Notes: generated by a model not told the origin, from the letters alone. Positions 17,042-26,938 are shown, counted from the first letter of the stretch. The stretch is DNA of 64,000 bases from RHKX01 sp041393495 (GCA_041393495.1 JAWKKA010000010.1:62001-126000); one strand, 5' to 3'. Numbers and translations are program-made.

Positions 17042-18223
17042 GTGACGCGCCCACCTGCACAGATCGTCACCGTTCGCGTCCGCATCGCGACATCGCTTGC
17101 GCTCGCCGCCGCGTTGCTGATCGCCGCGGCGTTCGTCCCGGCGGACGCGGCGGCGCAGACGAAGTGGCTCTGCAAGCCCGGCGAGCGCCCCGACCCGTGC
17201 CGGGGAAGCCTGAGGACGACGCGCTTCACCGTCGACGGCAGCGTGACCGTCGAGCGACCGCGAAACGCGCGCAAGCCCGGGTTCGACTGCTTCTACGTCT
17301 ACCCGACCGTCAGCGAACAGCAGACCGAGAACGCCGACAAGCAGATCGACCCGCAGCAGGTCGCGATCGCCAACTACCAGGCGGCGCGCTTCTCCGCCGA
17401 CTGCCGCGTCTACGCACCGGTCTACCGCCAGCTGACGCTGCAGGCGATCGGCGGCTCCGCGCTCGACCCGGACGCCGTGGACATCGCCTACGGCGACGTC
17501 CTCGCGGCCTGGCGCACCTACCTGCGCCGGTACAACGACGGCCGCGGGGTCGTCCTGATCGGCCACTCGCAGGGAACCTGGATGCTGAGCTCGCTGCTGC
17601 GGGACGAGATCGAGCGCCACCGGGCGCAGCGCCGCAAGCTGATCTCGGCGATCCTGCTCGGCGGCAACGTCGTCGTCCCCAGGGGCAAGGACGTCGGCGG
17701 CACGTTCCGGCGGACCCCTCTCTGTCGCGGGGGCCGACGGATCGGCTGCGTCGTCGCCTTCTCGACCTTCAACCAGACCCCTCCCGATGACGCCGTCTTC
17801 GGCCGCAGCGACGGCGCCCTCGTCACGCTGCCGAAGGGCGCCGACCCGAACGACTACCGGGTCGCCTGCACGAATCCGGCCGCGCTCTCCGGCGACCCCG
17901 GACTCCACCTCGAGACGATCGCGCGCAGCGAACCGTTCCCGGGCACGCTCGGCCTCGGGATATCGATCATGTACGGAGGGCAGGTCCCGACCGCGGAGAC
18001 GCCCTGGCTCGTTCCCCGCGACCACTACCGGGGGCGCTGCGAGCACGTCAACGGTGCCGATGTCCTGATGATCTCGCCGGTGGCCGGGGCCCGGGCGCTC
18101 AATCCCTCGCCGACTCCGGCCTGGGGCCTTCACCTCCTCGACGCCAATGTGGCGCTCGGCAACCTCGTCGACCTGGTCGGCGAGCAGGGCAAGCGCTACC
18201 TGCGGCGCGAACGGCGGCGGTGA
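17042..18223 (+). CDS. Secreted DUF3089-type alpha/beta hydrolase
   Basis: 393 residues with a signal peptide (SLALAAALLIAAAFVPADAAA). The body matches DUF3089 proteins: WLCKPGERPDPCRGSL, a YVYPTVSEQ block, YRQLTLQA, the nucleophile elbow VLIGHSQGTWML, and LLGGNVVVPRGKDVGGTF. Ser in GHSQG is the presumed nucleophile. Start GTG 17042 follows GAGAGGAGAG. Its stop overlaps the next start (GTGA), coupling it to the squalene/phytoene-synthase-like gene. Substrate unknown; lipid ester or peptide-like substrates are possible. Confidence 0.85.
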   Translation: MTRPPAQIVTVRVRIATSLALAAALLIAAAFVPADAAAQTKWLCKPGERPDPCRGSLRTTRFTVDGSVTVERPRNARKPGFDCFYVYPTVSEQQTENADKQIDPQQVAIANYQAARFSADCRVYAPVYRQLTLQAIGGSALDPDAVDIAYGDVLAAWRTYLRRYNDGRGVVLIGHSQGTWMLSSLLRDEIERHRAQRRKLISAILLGGNVVVPRGKDVGGTFRRTPLCRGGRRIGCVVAFSTFNQTPPDDAVFGRSDGALVTLPKGADPNDYRVACTNPAALSGDPGLHLETIARSEPFPGTLGLGISIMYGGQVPTAETPWLVPRDHYRGRCEHVNGADVLMISPVAGARALNPSPTPAWGLHLLDANVALGNLVDLVGEQGKRYLRRERRR

Positions 18224-19335
18224 CGATGCGGACGGCGCTCGCCGGCAGGCCGCTGCTGCTCCTGCGGGGCGCCGTCGCGAACCGGCGCCGTCCCGACCTC
18301 GCCGCGCTCGCGGCGGAGGCCCGACCGGAGCCGTTCGTCTGGCTGATCCTGCCGCACGCGGCGCGCAGCTTCGCCGCGAGCATCGTCGTCCTCCCGCGCG
18401 AGCAGGCCCGCGCGGCTGCGGTCGCCTACCTCTACTGCAGGATGCTCGACACCTACGAGGACCTCCTCCCTGCCCCGGAGGAGCGGGCGGAGGGGCTGCG
18501 GCGATTCGCGGCGCGATTCGACCGCGAGGACCTCCCGTCGCCGACGCCGATCGACCACCGCCTCGCCGGCGATGACCGCGACCGCGTCCACCTGCTGCTT
18601 CTCGAGCGCTGCGCCCACGTCGACACCGTCTACCGGACGCTCGACCCGGCCGTCCGCGAGCGGATCGGCGAGCTCGTGCGGTCGATGGCGACGGGGATGA
18701 TCTGGTCGACGGACGCGTTCGCGCGCCAGGGCGGCGTCCTCGCCGACGAGGAGCAGCTCGCGCGCTACTGCCGCAACGTGATCGGCTGGCCGGCGATCTT
18801 CGTGATCGAGCTGGTCAGCGGTGGCCCCTGCCCGGCGCCCGCCCGCGAGGACGCGTTCCAGGTCAGCGAGATGATCCAGCTCGCCAACGTGACCCGCGAC
18901 ATCGAGGCCGACCTGACCCGCCGAATCGCCTACCACCCGGCGCTGAGGCCCTACCTGGGGCAATCGCCGCGCGACCCGGCCGTCGCGACGGTCGTTCGCG
19001 ACGTGCGCGAGGACTACATGCGGATGGCCCTCGGCCGCGCCGGCGCCTACCGGCGCCTGTTCGACCGGCTCGACCTCGGCGGCACCGCCGCGGTGCGGAC
19101 CGCCGCCGTGTTGATGCTGCTCTTCACCGACCTCCACTACCGCGGCTGCGCGGAGCGAACCGGCCGCCGACCCTGGCCGGGGCCGGGCGGGCGGTTCGCG
19201 GTCGTCGCGGGCTCGCTGCCGGCGCTTCTGTCGTCGCGCTGGGCGAGCCTGATCGTCCGTCGCGTCGAGCGCGACTTCCTGCACGCCGCCGGCGGCTTCG
19301 CGGCGCTGAACGCGCCCGCCGCGGCCGCGGTCTGA
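18220..19335 (+). CDS. Squalene/phytoene synthase-like prenyl transferase
   Basis: 371 residues. Head-to-head trans-prenyl synthases carry two Asp-rich motifs: here YLYCRMLDTYEDLL (first) and QLANVTRDIEADLTRR (second). These bind the diphosphates of two prenyl substrates through Mg2+. An alternative ATG lies at 18226. Start GTG 18220 overlaps the DUF3089 stop. No other carotenoid or hopanoid genes are adjacent, so the product (squalene, phytoene or related) is open. The C-terminal end has a hydrophobic, Arg-flanked stretch that may associate with the membrane. Confidence 0.85.
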   Translation: MTMRTALAGRPLLLLRGAVANRRRPDLAALAAEARPEPFVWLILPHAARSFAASIVVLPREQARAAAVAYLYCRMLDTYEDLLPAPEERAEGLRRFAARFDREDLPSPTPIDHRLAGDDRDRVHLLLLERCAHVDTVYRTLDPAVRERIGELVRSMATGMIWSTDAFARQGGVLADEEQLARYCRNVIGWPAIFVIELVSGGPCPAPAREDAFQVSEMIQLANVTRDIEADLTRRIAYHPALRPYLGQSPRDPAVATVVRDVREDYMRMALGRAGAYRRLFDRLDLGGTAAVRTAAVLMLLFTDLHYRGCAERTGRRPWPGPGGRFAVVAGSLPALLSSRWASLIVRRVERDFLHAAGGFAALNAPAAAAV

Positions 19336-19400
19336 GCGCGACGGCCGGCAGCCGGGCGAGGACCGACGCGGGCCCGGATCGGCCCTCTATCGTCAAGGCG

Positions 19401-20048
19401 GTGAGCCTCGATTTCGACGAGCGGCCCCCGGCCGGTGACCCCGAGGGCCTGCTGCTGCTCCATCACGGCCGCGGCACCGACGGGCACGACCTGATCGGGC
19501 TCGCCGAGATCCTCGACCCCGAGCACCGCCTGCACGTGATCGCGCCCGGCGGGCCGCTGCGCCTGCCCGGCTGGCCCGGCCGCCACTGGTACACGGTGCC
19601 GCGGGTCGGCCACCCCGACCCGGAGACGTTCGACGCGTCCCGCCGGGCCCTCGCCGCCTTCCATGACCGGACCTGGGAGCGGATCGGGCTCGGGCCCGAG
19701 CACACGGTCCTCGGCGGCTTTTCGATGGGCGCCGTGATGAGCTACGCGCTCGGCCTCGCCGCCGATCGCCCGGTCCCGGCGGGGATCCTCGCGTTCAGCG
19801 GGTTCATCCCGACCGTGGCGGGCTGGGAGCCCTCGCTCGCCGACCGGACCGCGCTGCCCGTCCTCATCGCCCATGGTCGCAACGACAACGTCATCGCCGT
19901 CGACTTCGCCCGCGCCGCCCGCGACCTCCTGGCCGGCGCCGGCCTCGCCGTCGACTACCACGAGTCCGATGCCGGCCACCAGATCGAGCCGGCGCTGATC
20001 CCGCCCGTCCGCGCCTGGTTGGCCGGCGCGCTGCCCGGCGCCGACTGA
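19401..20048 (+). CDS. Phospholipase/carboxylesterase-family alpha/beta hydrolase
   Basis: 215 residues, the typical length for this esterase family. The oxyanion region is LLLLHHGRGTDGHDL, the nucleophile elbow is LGGFSMGAVMSYAL, the acid is in LIAHGRNDNVI, and the catalytic His is in SDAGHQIEP. GTG 19401 follows a TATCGT box by 7 nt, consistent with leaderless transcription. Cytoplasmic, no signal peptide. Substrate not determinable. Confidence 0.88.
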   Translation: MSLDFDERPPAGDPEGLLLLHHGRGTDGHDLIGLAEILDPEHRLHVIAPGGPLRLPGWPGRHWYTVPRVGHPDPETFDASRRALAAFHDRTWERIGLGPEHTVLGGFSMGAVMSYALGLAADRPVPAGILAFSGFIPTVAGWEPSLADRTALPVLIAHGRNDNVIAVDFARAARDLLAGAGLAVDYHESDAGHQIEPALIPPVRAWLAGALPGAD

Positions 20049-20049
20049 C

Positions 20050-20577
20050 TCAGCCCGCGCGCCCGCCCTCCCCGGTTGCCGCCGCGAGCGCGTCCTCCCA
20101 GGCCGCGAGGTCGGAGTCGCTGAACAGGCAGACCCGGATCAGCTCCGGGGCGCATGGCTCCCGGGCGCCCGCGAGCAGCGCTCCGATCGCGGTCCGGGCG
20201 GCGCTCTCGACCGGATAGCCGAAGATCCCGGTGGAGATCGAGGGGAACGCGATCGAGCGGGCGCCGAGGTCGGTAGCCAGCGCCAGAGCCGACCGGTACG
20301 CGCGCGCGAGCAGCTCCGGCTCGCCGCCGTCGCCGCCCGACCAGACGGGGCCGACGGCGTGCACGACCCAGCGGGCGGGGAGCGCTCCCGCCGTCGTCAC
20401 CGCGGCCCCACCGACCGGCACGCGCGGGTGCTCGGCCGACTCGCGGCGCAGCTCCGGGCCGCCGGCGGCCGCGATCGCCGCGGCGACGCCGCCGCCGTGC
20501 GCGAGGTCCGGGTTCGCCGCGTTGACGATCACGTCGACCGTCTGGCGCGTGACGTCCCCCTTTACCAACTCGACCAT
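20050..20577 (-). CDS. Macrodomain protein (ADP-ribose binding or deacylating)
   Basis: 175 residues forming a single macrodomain. Diagnostic blocks are VDVIVNAANPDLAHGGGVAAAI near the N-terminus and SIAFPSISTGIFGYPVESAA. Related bacterial proteins bind ADP-ribose or hydrolyse O-acetyl-ADP-ribose or ADP-ribosylated substrates. A TAAGTT box lies 6 nt before ATG 20577, so it appears leaderless; it is divergent from the USP-like membrane protein gene with only 13 bp between starts. Confidence 0.92.
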   Translation of the reverse strand: MVELVKGDVTRQTVDVIVNAANPDLAHGGGVAAAIAAAGGPELRRESAEHPRVPVGGAAVTTAGALPARWVVHAVGPVWSGGDGGEPELLARAYRSALALATDLGARSIAFPSISTGIFGYPVESAARTAIGALLAGAREPCAPELIRVCLFSDSDLAAWEDALAAATGEGGRAG

Positions 20578-20590
20578 GGGGGTAACTTAG

Positions 20591-21250
20591 ATGGAGATGA
20601 GGGAGCGTCGGATCGAGATCGCAGACGGCCGGGAGGAGCACCTGCTGGGCGTTCGCGCGATCGCGATCGTCGCCGGCACGGTCGTCTCGATCGTCGCCGC
20701 GTTCTACGTCGGCGGCCCCCCGCTGGGGATGGCGGACGCGTCGCTCTGCGCCGGCCTCCTCATCGTGATGGCGATCCGCCACCCGCCACACCTGCCGATC
20801 GTGCCGCCGCCGGCGCGCGACGGCCGGGCGCATCTGCTGCTGGTGGCGAGCGAGCCGCTCGAGAGCAGCCCTGCGATCGACCGGGTCGTCGCGGCGGCGG
20901 GAGGCGACGGCGGCAGCGAGGCCGAGGTCCTCGTGCTGGCCCCGAACCGGCCGCGCTTCGCCGAGCGCTGGACCTCCGACCTCGACCGCGGCCAGCGACG
21001 CGCGCAGGACACGCTGGTCCTGACCGTCGCCTCGCTGGCGAAGGCCGGGATCGACGCGACCGCGCGCGTCGGCGACGAGGATGTCGTCCAGGCGGTCGAC
21101 GATCAGCTGCAGAGCTATCCCGCCACCCAGGTCGTGCTCGTCGACGGCCCCGGCGACGGGGCGACCGCCGCCCGCCAGCTCCGCTCGCGTCTGCGGGTGC
21201 CGTTCGTGCACCTCGTCGACGCGCCGCGCGAGCAGACCGTGGCGCTCTGA
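20591..21250 (+). CDS. Membrane-anchored protein with universal-stress-protein-like domain
   Basis: 219 residues. Two N-terminal hydrophobic segments (IAIVAGTVVSIVAAFYVGG and a LCAGLLIVMAI stretch) precede a cytoplasmic alpha/beta domain. The latter has alternating strands resembling a nucleotide-binding USP fold (AHLLLVASEPL, EVLVLAPNRP, VVLVDGPGD, VPFVHLVDAP). No ATP-binding G-x(2)-G-x(9)-G motif is obvious. The fold call is tentative. Divergent from the macrodomain gene. Confidence 0.7.
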   Translation: MEMRERRIEIADGREEHLLGVRAIAIVAGTVVSIVAAFYVGGPPLGMADASLCAGLLIVMAIRHPPHLPIVPPPARDGRAHLLLVASEPLESSPAIDRVVAAAGGDGGSEAEVLVLAPNRPRFAERWTSDLDRGQRRAQDTLVLTVASLAKAGIDATARVGDEDVVQAVDDQLQSYPATQVVLVDGPGDGATAARQLRSRLRVPFVHLVDAPREQTVAL

Positions 21251-21404
21251 ACGCCGTTCGATCGCGAGCCTGAAGTCGCCGCTGCCGAGCCTCCGTAGCG
21301 GACGAGCCAGAGCGGCAGGTACGCCGGCGCCCTACCCGCGACCTCCCTGCCTCGTTCCTCCGCTCCGGCGGCGACAATCTCCCCGTGCGATCCGGAGCGC
21401 GGCC

Positions 21405-21812
21405 GTGAACAGCTACCTGCTGATGATCACGTTCCGGGTCTGGCTCGCCGAGATCCTCGTCTCCGGCTTCAACTACTTCGTCCTCATCAAGCGGGTCTAC
21501 GAGCCCCGGGTCGGCGAGCTTCGGGCCCACCGGATCGGGATGCTGACGCGGATCGCCTACATCTTCCCGTTCGCCTACCTGCTCGTCACCGCATCCGGCG
21601 CCAGCACGGTCGGCGAGTACCTGCTCGCCGGCGCCTACTGGCTCGGCCTGGTCCTCGCCTTCGAGTGGATCGGCAGCTTCATCCTCCGCCGCCCCGTGCG
21701 CGAGATCCTGGCGGGCTGGCACGTCGAGCGCGGCTACCTGTGGCCCTACGTCCTCGTCGCCTACTTCATCTCGCCGCTGACGGTCGGGCTGATCGTCGAT
21801 CTGATCGGCTGA
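21405..21812 (+). CDS. Small integral membrane protein, unknown function
   Basis: 135 residues with four predicted spans: LLMITFRVWLAEILV, IAYIFPFAYLLVTAS, YLLAGAYWLGLVLAFEWIGS and YVLVAYFISPLTVGLIVDLI. Between spans 1 and 2 is a charged loop (IKRVYEPRVGELRAHRIG), and between 3 and 4 is RRPVREILAGW. I recognise no family. Start GTG 21405. It is convergent with the cation ATPase gene. Confidence 0.7.
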   Translation: MNSYLLMITFRVWLAEILVSGFNYFVLIKRVYEPRVGELRAHRIGMLTRIAYIFPFAYLLVTASGASTVGEYLLAGAYWLGLVLAFEWIGSFILRRPVREILAGWHVERGYLWPYVLVAYFISPLTVGLIVDLIG

Positions 21813-21843
21813 GCAGGCGTTCGGGCGAGCCCGGCGGCGTCGG

Positions 21844-24597
21844 TCAGCCCGCGGCCCGGGCCCGGCTGCGAGACCACGCCTTCTCGAGCTCGACGAGCGC
21901 GTAGTAGGCGAGCGCCACACCGACGGCCACCAGCCAGTGCCACCCGGCGAGCGGCGCGAGGCTGAAGACGTCGCGCAGCGCCGGCACCGAGACGAGGGCG
22001 ACCTGCAGCGCGACCGTTCCGGCGACCGCGGCCACCAGCAGCGGGTTGGTGAGCGGGCCGAGTCGCCAGAGCGGGATCCGCTCGGAGCGCATCGCGAACC
22101 CGGCTGCGAGCTCGGCGAACGCGATCGACGTGAACAGGACGGTCTGCCAGGCGTCGTCGCCGGCCGACCAGAGGACGTAGGTGGGGATCAGGACGAGCCC
22201 GAGCAGCATCGCTCCCCGGGTCAGGATCCGGCGGCCGCGGTCGGACCCGAGCAGGCTCTCGCCGAGCGGCGTCGGCGGCCGCTTCATGATCCCCGGCTCG
22301 GCGGGCTCGACCGCCAGCGCCATCGCCGGCAGGCCGTCGGTGACGAGGTTCAACCAGAGGATCTGCAGCGGCAGCAGCGGGATCGGCATTCCGGCGAGCG
22401 GCGCGACGACCATCACGGCCACCTCGGCGACGTTGCCGCTGAGGATGTTGCGGATGAACTTGCGGATGTTGTCGAAGACGACCCGGCCCTCGCCGACGGC
22501 GCCGACGATCGTCGCGAAGTTGTCGTCGCGAAGGATCATGTCGCCGGCGTCCTTGGTGACGTCGGTGCCGGTGATCCCCATCGCGACGCCGATGTCCGCC
22601 TGGGCGAGCGCCGGCGCGTCGTTGACGCCGTCGCCGGTCATCGCGACGACCTCGCCCCGGCCCTGGAGCGCCTCGACGATCCGCAGCTTGTCCTCGGGCT
22701 TGACCCGCGCGTAGACCGGGGCGGCGCCGACCAGCTCGACGAGGCGCGCCTCGTCGAGCTCGTCGAGCTCGGCGCCCGTGACCGCGACGGTCGACCCGTC
22801 GGCGAGGCCGAGGTCGCGCCCGATCGCCAGCGCCGTCAGCGGATGGTCCCCGGTGATCATCACCGGCCTGATCCCGGCCGATCGGCAGGTGGCGATCGCG
22901 TCGCGGACCTCGGGGCGGGCCGGGTCGATCATGCCCTGCAGGCCGAGCAGCGTCAGGCCGCTCTCGACCTCGTCGTCGGTCGGGACGTCCCCGTCGTCGG
23001 TCGGGACGTCCCCGCGCGGTGAGAAGCCGCGCATCGCGACGGCGAGCACCCGGATCCCCTCCGCGGCGAGCTCCTCGCCGGCGCCGAGGGCCCGGCGGCG
23101 CAGCGCGTCGTCGAGCGGGCGGACCTCCCGGCCGACGAGGACGGAGTCGCAGCGGGGGACCAGCGCGTCGAGCGCCCCCTTCGTGAACGAGATGCGCGCT
23201 CCCGCCTCCTCGACCCGCTCGACCTCGAACGCCTCGCGCAGCTCGGCGGGAAGCTCCGCGGGGCTCGACGGCAAGCGGTGGACGGTCGTCATCCGCTTCC
23301 GCTCGGGATCGAACGGGACCTCGCCGATCCGCGGCGCGAGCCGCTCGAGCTCCTCCTTGTCGAGCCCGTAGGAGCTCCCGACGACGAGCAGGGCCGCCTC
23401 GGTCGGATCGCCCGTCAGCGAGCCGTCGTCGGCCACGGAGGCGTCGTTGCAGAGGACGCCGCCGGCCAGCAGCAGCCGCAGGGCCGGGACGTCGCGAAGC
23501 GCCCCGAGGCCGATCGCCCCCTCGGGCTCGCTGCTGAGATCGCGCCGGTCGCCGGCCATGTCGAGGACGACCACCGTCATCCGGTTCTGGGTCAGGGTCC
23601 CGGTCTTGTCGGAGCAGATCGTCGTCACCGACCCGAGCGTCTCGACCGCGAACAGGCGCCGGATCAGCGCCCGCCGCTTCAACATCCGCTGGGCGCCGAG
23701 CGTCAGCGTGATCGTGACGACCGCCGGCAGGCTTTCGGGGATCGCCGCCACCGCGAGGCTGACGGCGCTGAGCAGCAACGCATCGAGCGACTCCCCCCGC
23801 GCCGCCTCGATCGCGAAGACGACGAGGACGATCACGCCGGCGGCGATCCCGAGCCGGCGGACGAGCAGGTCGAGCCGAAGCTGCAGCGGCGTCTTCTCCG
23901 CCCCGGCGCCGCGGAGCAGCTCGGCGACGCGGCCGAGCTCGGCGCTCATGCCGGTCGCCGTGACGAGGAGCCGCCCGCGCCCGGCCGCAACGCTCGTGCC
24001 CGCATACGCCATCGAGCTCCGCGAGGCGAGCTCGGTCGCCGCGGCGACCGGCTGCGGCTGCTTGTCGGTCGGGACCGACTCCCCGGTCAGCGCCGACTCC
24101 TCGACGCGGAGCGCGTGCGCCTCGACGATCCGTCCGTCCGCCGGGACGATCGAGCCGGCCTCGAGCTCGACGAGGTCGCCCGGCACGAGATCGCCGACCG
24201 GCACGTCGCGGCGGCGGCCGGAGCGGACGACCGCCGCAGTCGGGGTCGCGATCGCCTGCAGCGATGCGATCGCCCGCTCCGCGCGGTACTCCTGCCGGAA
24301 CCCGATCCAGGCGTTCAGCGCGACCACGACCGCGATCACGACCGCCTCCGTCGTGTCCCCGAGCGCGGCCGAGACGATCGCCGCCCCGATCAGCATCAGG
24401 ATCATCGGCGAGGTGAGCTGCTCGACGAGAATCGCCAGCGGACGCGGCTCGGTCCCGCTCTCGATCTCGTTCGGCCCGTAGCGGTCGAGCAGCGCCGCCG
24501 CCCGGTCCTCGCCGAGCCCCGCGGTCAGATCGCTGTCGAGCCGCCGCGCGACCGCCTCGGCGGGGATCGCGTGATCGGGATCGGCCGCCGGCTCCAT
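21844..24597 (-). CDS. P-type cation-transporting ATPase (Ca2+/P2A-like)
   Basis: 917 residues, full length. An N-terminal cation ATPase domain (LDRYGPNEI) is followed by the actuator motif LTGESVPTDK (about residue 172), the phosphorylation site CSDKTGTLTQNRM (Asp about 328), and the hinge TGDGVNDAPALAQADIG (about 655). There are ten predicted membrane spans in the P2 arrangement, with PESLPAVVTITLTLG in span 4. This looks like a calcium-type pump of the SERCA/PMR1 group. A small tandem duplication (DVPTDDG/DVPTDDE) occurs in the nucleotide domain. Specificity is inferred from family only. Confidence 0.93.
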   Translation of the reverse strand: MEPAADPDHAIPAEAVARRLDSDLTAGLGEDRAAALLDRYGPNEIESGTEPRPLAILVEQLTSPMILMLIGAAIVSAALGDTTEAVVIAVVVALNAWIGFRQEYRAERAIASLQAIATPTAAVVRSGRRRDVPVGDLVPGDLVELEAGSIVPADGRIVEAHALRVEESALTGESVPTDKQPQPVAAATELASRSSMAYAGTSVAAGRGRLLVTATGMSAELGRVAELLRGAGAEKTPLQLRLDLLVRRLGIAAGVIVLVVFAIEAARGESLDALLLSAVSLAVAAIPESLPAVVTITLTLGAQRMLKRRALIRRLFAVETLGSVTTICSDKTGTLTQNRMTVVVLDMAGDRRDLSSEPEGAIGLGALRDVPALRLLLAGGVLCNDASVADDGSLTGDPTEAALLVVGSSYGLDKEELERLAPRIGEVPFDPERKRMTTVHRLPSSPAELPAELREAFEVERVEEAGARISFTKGALDALVPRCDSVLVGREVRPLDDALRRRALGAGEELAAEGIRVLAVAMRGFSPRGDVPTDDGDVPTDDEVESGLTLLGLQGMIDPARPEVRDAIATCRSAGIRPVMITGDHPLTALAIGRDLGLADGSTVAVTGAELDELDEARLVELVGAAPVYARVKPEDKLRIVEALQGRGEVVAMTGDGVNDAPALAQADIGVAMGITGTDVTKDAGDMILRDDNFATIVGAVGEGRVVFDNIRKFIRNILSGNVAEVAVMVVAPLAGMPIPLLPLQILWLNLVTDGLPAMALAVEPAEPGIMKRPPTPLGESLLGSDRGRRILTRGAMLLGLVLIPTYVLWSAGDDAWQTVLFTSIAFAELAAGFAMRSERIPLWRLGPLTNPLLVAAVAGTVALQVALVSVPALRDVFSLAPLAGWHWLVAVGVALAYYALVELEKAWSRSRARAAG

Positions 24598-24741
24598 CCG
24601 GCGACGCTACCTGCCCGGGCCGGGCAGCGTGCGGCCGGTCACGCCGCGGAGCCCGTTGCAGCCGGGGGGGCGAGCGGCGGAGCCGCCGCGGATGCTTGGC
24701 GGCCGGCGGCGCTCCCCCGTCCGCCGGGGCCGCCGCGGACG

Positions 24742-25131
24742 TCAGGCCGGGGCGTTCTCGGCGTACTGCGGAGCGCCGTCGCCGATCTCGTGCCAGTTCG
24801 CCTTGTAGGCGACCTGGAGATGGAAGCTCGGAGTGAGCTCGAGATCGGGCATCAGGCCCGCGGCGACGAAGTACTTGCCGCCGAGGTCGTCATAGATGCT
24901 CGAGCCGCAGCGGCTGCAGAAGTTGCGGGGCGCGAACTCGCTCTCGTAGCGCGTCACCAGCTCCTCGCCCTTGGTGATCTCGAAGTCGTCCTCGGCGACG
25001 ACCACGCCGGCGAGGCTCGAGCCGGTCCACCGCTGACAGCGGGTGCAGTGACAGTAGCCGAGCGCCTCCGGGTTTCGAAGCTCGTACTCGACACCTCCGC
25101 ACAGACAGGCTCCCTTGAGCGCTTCGGCCAT
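24742..25131 (-). CDS. GFA-domain (Mss4-like, CENP-V) zinc protein
   Basis: 129 residues. Zinc-binding cysteines sit in GACLCGGVEYEL, YCHCTRCQRWTG and NFCSRCGSSIYD, the classic pattern of the glutathione-dependent formaldehyde-activating family. The sequence ends about 30 residues after PDLELTPSFHLQV. Biochemical function of most members is unknown. ATG 25131 was preferred over an upstream GTG on family length. Divergent from the M1 peptidase gene; the 250-bp gap has no gene that I can see. Confidence 0.9.
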   Translation of the reverse strand: MAEALKGACLCGGVEYELRNPEALGYCHCTRCQRWTGSSLAGVVVAEDDFEITKGEELVTRYESEFAPRNFCSRCGSSIYDDLGGKYFVAAGLMPDLELTPSFHLQVAYKANWHEIGDGAPQYAENAPA

Positions 25132-25381
25132 CACGACCCCTCTCCTCGGCGTTGTCGGATCCGCCGGCAACGCTACCACCGGCTGCCGGCTTCGGTCGCG
25201 TTGGCGGTGAGCCGGGTGATCGGCGCGCCCCGGCGGACGCACGGCGCAGCGAAGAGCCCTTGCGGCCATCCCGACATCGCGCCTCGACGCTCGCGCTCCC
25301 AGGGGTGGACAACGCCGGTCGCAGCCGTTGCGGTTCCTGCAACCTGTGTCCGGCGGGCAGCCGGAGGAAGGTGTTGGGGAG

Positions 25382-26938
25382 ATGGAGGGATTCGCAGGCC
25401 GGACGGCGATCGGCGTCGTTGCGGTGGCAGCGGTGGTCGCGACGATCGCGCTACTCGCACCGGCAGTATCGGCGGCCACGGGCGATCGCTGCCGGCCCGG
25501 CGAGCCGGGGATCGGCGATCGCTACTTCCCGGGCTACGGCAACGGCGGCTACGACGTCGACCACTACACGCTCGACATCGCCTACGACCCCGCCACCGAT
25601 CACCTCCGCGGCCGCGCGAAGCTCCATGCGCAGGCGACCGAGAGCCTCTGCAGCCTCAACCTCGACCTGCTCGGGTTCGACATCAGGCGGATCAAGGTCC
25701 GCAACGAGACCGCCCGCTGGAGCCGCGCGGGCCAGGAGCTGACGGTGACCCCGCGCAAGCCGCTCCGGAAGGGAAAGGGATTCGCGCTGACGGTCCGCTA
25801 CGGAGGCGTTCCCGTCGACTTCCGCGATCGGACCTACGGGGTGCCGATCGGCTTCACCCCGACCGGCGACGGTGCGGTCGCGGTCGGACAGCCGGAGTCG
25901 GCCGCGACCTGGTTCCCGGTCAACGACCACCCCAGCGACAAGGCCGCCTACACGTTCACGGTCGCGGCGCCCGACGGCTACGAGGTGGTCGCGAACGGCC
26001 GTCCGCGGGGCACCGAGCCGAGCCTCCCCGGCTGGACCGAGTGGAGCTGGCGGGCGAAGGCGCCGATGGCGCCCTACCTGGCGACCGTCGGGATCGGCGC
26101 CTGGGACGTGCACCGCTGGAGGACCGACGACGGGATCCCGGTCTACGACGCGGTCGATCCCGCCATCGGCGCCGCGGTGCGCAGCGCGATCGACTCCAGC
26201 CTCGCCAAGCAGGGCGAGATCCTCGACTTCCTCGCCGACCGGATCGGGCGCCCCTATCCGTTCGACACGGTCGGCGCGATCGTCGATCCGGAGCGGCCGA
26301 TCGCCTTCGCGCTCGAGACCCAGACCCGTCCCACCTACGCGGCGATCTTCTGGATCGATCGGAGCGGCCAGCCCGCCGAAGCCGACTACGTCGTCGCCCA
26401 CGAGCTCGCCCACCAGTGGTTCGGAGACGACGTCGCCCTGCGCCGCTGGCGCGACATCTGGCTCAACGAGGGCTTCGCGACCTTCTTCGAGTACCTCTGG
26501 ACCGGCGAGCACGGCGGCCCGACGCCGCGACAGATCTACGAGGGCGCGCTCGCCGGCATTCCCGCCGACGATCCGCTCTGGTCGGTCAAGATCGGCGACC
26601 CCGGGCCGGAGCGGTTGCTCGACGACGCCGTCTACCTGCGCGGGATGCTGACCCTCGAGGCGCTGCGCGAGGCGGTCGGCGACGATGACTTCTGGACGAT
26701 CATCGGCCGCTGGGCGCAGAGCCGCGCGGGCCGCAACGGCACGACCGCGCAGTTCATCGGGATCGCCGAGAAGGTCTCCGGCAAGCGCCTCGACGGGCTC
26801 TTCGATGCCTGGCTCTACACGGCCGAGAAGCCAGCCGTTCCCGCGACCCTGCGGGGCTCGCGCAGCTCGCCCGACACCGCCGCCGCCCGGCGCTCGCTCG
26901 CCGAGCTGCGGCGCCGGGTGGCCCTGGGCGGCTACTGA
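25382..26938 (+). CDS. Secreted M1-family zinc aminopeptidase
   Basis: 518 residues. A signal peptide (IGVVAVAAVVATIALLAPAV) precedes the M1 N-terminal beta domain (YDVDHYTLDIAYDPATDHL). The catalytic zinc site is HELAHQWFGDD followed 18 residues later by NEGFATFFEY. The conserved exopeptidase region reads IAFALETQTRPTY, in place of the usual GAMEN. ATG 25382 follows GTTGGGGAG. Short for an M1 enzyme because the C-terminal armadillo-like domain is minimal. The last codons and stop are repeated in tandem downstream (see repeat at 26918). Confidence 0.93.
   Translation: MEGFAGRTAIGVVAVAAVVATIALLAPAVSAATGDRCRPGEPGIGDRYFPGYGNGGYDVDHYTLDIAYDPATDHLRGRAKLHAQATESLCSLNLDLLGFDIRRIKVRNETARWSRAGQELTVTPRKPLRKGKGFALTVRYGGVPVDFRDRTYGVPIGFTPTGDGAVAVGQPESAATWFPVNDHPSDKAAYTFTVAAPDGYEVVANGRPRGTEPSLPGWTEWSWRAKAPMAPYLATVGIGAWDVHRWRTDDGIPVYDAVDPAIGAAVRSAIDSSLAKQGEILDFLADRIGRPYPFDTVGAIVDPERPIAFALETQTRPTYAAIFWIDRSGQPAEADYVVAHELAHQWFGDDVALRRWRDIWLNEGFATFFEYLWTGEHGGPTPRQIYEGALAGIPADDPLWSVKIGDPGPERLLDDAVYLRGMLTLEALREAVGDDDFWTIIGRWAQSRAGRNGTTAQFIGIAEKVSGKRLDGLFDAWLYTAEKPAVPATLRGSRSSPDTAAARRSLAELRRRVALGGY

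Noticed and set aside
23278..26688. 1136-codon rightward open frame across the P-type ATPase and M1 peptidase
   Set aside because: Composition is that of antisense or off-frame translation of two well-supported genes; no start signal and no motif.
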